Origin: Actinomycetes bacterium
Lineage (GTDB): Bacteria; Actinomycetota; Actinomycetes; Actinomycetales; Cellulomonadaceae
Direction of reading: 5' to 3'
Assembly: GCA_023428465.1 (NCBI GenBank)
Contig: JAEYXM010000084.1
Coordinates: 1 to 5,591 of the forward strand
Length of the DNA stretch: 5,591 nt
Under the pieces are notes generated by a model, which saw only the letters and a program-made list of their open reading frames with translations, did not search any database and was not told the origin of the DNA. Shown here in pieces: positions 5,164 to 5,591 of the stretch; position 1 is the stretch's first letter; each line of letters begins with the position of its first letter. The translations under genes were made by a program, and so were the position numbers.

Positions 5164-5568
5164 CTACGCAGCCCTGGCGTGCGATCCGCGGCCGACGTCG
5201 GCACCTGCCGGCACCTGCGCGTCGTCGGGCACGACGGCGCCCGCGGCCACCCGCGCGCCCGCACCGATCTCCACACGCTCGCCGATCCGTGCGCCGGGCC
5301 CGACGACGGCGCCGGGACCGAGGTGCACGCGGCTCGCCAGTCGCGCCCGCTGCCCCACGACGGCGTCGCGTTCCACCCAGCCGTGCGCGCCGACGCTCGC
5401 CCCGGCCTCGACCCGCGCGCCCGGGTCCACCCACGCCTGGGCACCGATGCGCGCATCCTGGGCGACCGTGGCGTCGGCGGCCACGAGGCCACCGTCCGCG
5501 CCCCGGCAGTACCGCACGGTGCGACCGCTCTCGTCCTCGAACTCCTCGTACTTCCGCATGATTGCCAT
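5164..5568 (-). CDS. Left-handed beta-helix (hexapeptide-repeat) protein, function unknown
   Basis: This 134-residue protein opens with MRKYEEFEDESGRTVRY (4-20), an N-terminal segment also seen at the start of some bacterial and phage hexapeptide-repeat proteins. From residue about 29 to 125 it is almost continuous hexapeptides of the [VIL]xxxA type (VAQDAR, IGAQAW, VDPGAR, VEAGAS, VGPGAR, IGAGAR and others). These make about 16 rungs, or five turns of a triangular left-handed beta-helix like that of bacterial acyltransferases and gamma-class carbonic anhydrases. The three zinc-ligand histidines of the latter are absent. Histidines at 62 and 82 could be catalytic in an acyltransferase, but no substrate domain is attached, so a structural or scaffold role is equally possible. 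The start is ATG 5568, with ATG 5559 (MRKYEEF) as an alternative; neither has a clear Shine-Dalgarno. It is separated by about 460 bp from the riboswitch operon and probably has its own promoter, near or beyond the right edge. Confidence 0.8.
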   Translation of the reverse strand: MAIMRKYEEFEDESGRTVRYCRGADGGLVAADATVAQDARIGAQAWVDPGARVEAGASVGAHGWVERDAVVGQRARLASRVHLGPGAVVGPGARIGERVEIGAGARVAAGAVVPDDAQVPAGADVGRGSHARAA

Positions 5569-5591
5569 AGTGCTTATGACAACGACGGTGC

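Overview
The window is very GC-rich, with strong G/C at third codon positions, GTG starts and an apparently leaderless transcript. This points to a high-GC actinobacterium, plausibly of the Cellulomonas type (Micrococcales). The lineage is inferred from composition and gene content; no marker gene is present.

Layout: (1) 1-1496, minus strand: most of a gene for an exported, membrane-anchored protein of unknown function, running off the left edge. (2) 1497-1691: a divergent intergenic region with a perfect 22-bp palindrome and a -10 element placed for leaderless transcription. (3) 1692-3230, plus strand: a two-gene operon of an SDR/NAD-dependent epimerase-like oxidoreductase followed 6 nt later by a TetR-family repressor. 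The palindrome is the obvious candidate operator. (4) 3231-3363: a convergent intergenic region with short repeats and a GC hairpin. (5) 3364-4703, minus strand: a small STAS/SpoIIAA-like protein gene followed, through a GTGA overlap, by a soluble diguanylate cyclase with an intact GGDEF motif and an I-site. The start of the cyclase gene carries six in-frame copies of an 18-bp repeat. (6) 4704-5000: a long leader on the minus strand containing a well-matched cyclic-di-GMP-I (GEMM-I) riboswitch aptamer. (7) 5001-5128: degenerate tandem repeats of about 22 bp. (8) 5164-5568, minus strand: a small left-handed beta-helix protein made almost wholly of hexapeptide repeats.

The most interesting unit is the riboswitch-STAS-cyclase operon. 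A c-di-GMP-sensing RNA precedes the gene for a c-di-GMP-making enzyme that itself has a product-inhibition site, so c-di-GMP could feed back at both the RNA and the enzyme level. The STAS protein, translationally coupled to the cyclase, is the natural candidate for a partner or signal input. The second regulatory unit is the SDR-TetR operon, which looks autoregulated through the 22-bp palindrome.
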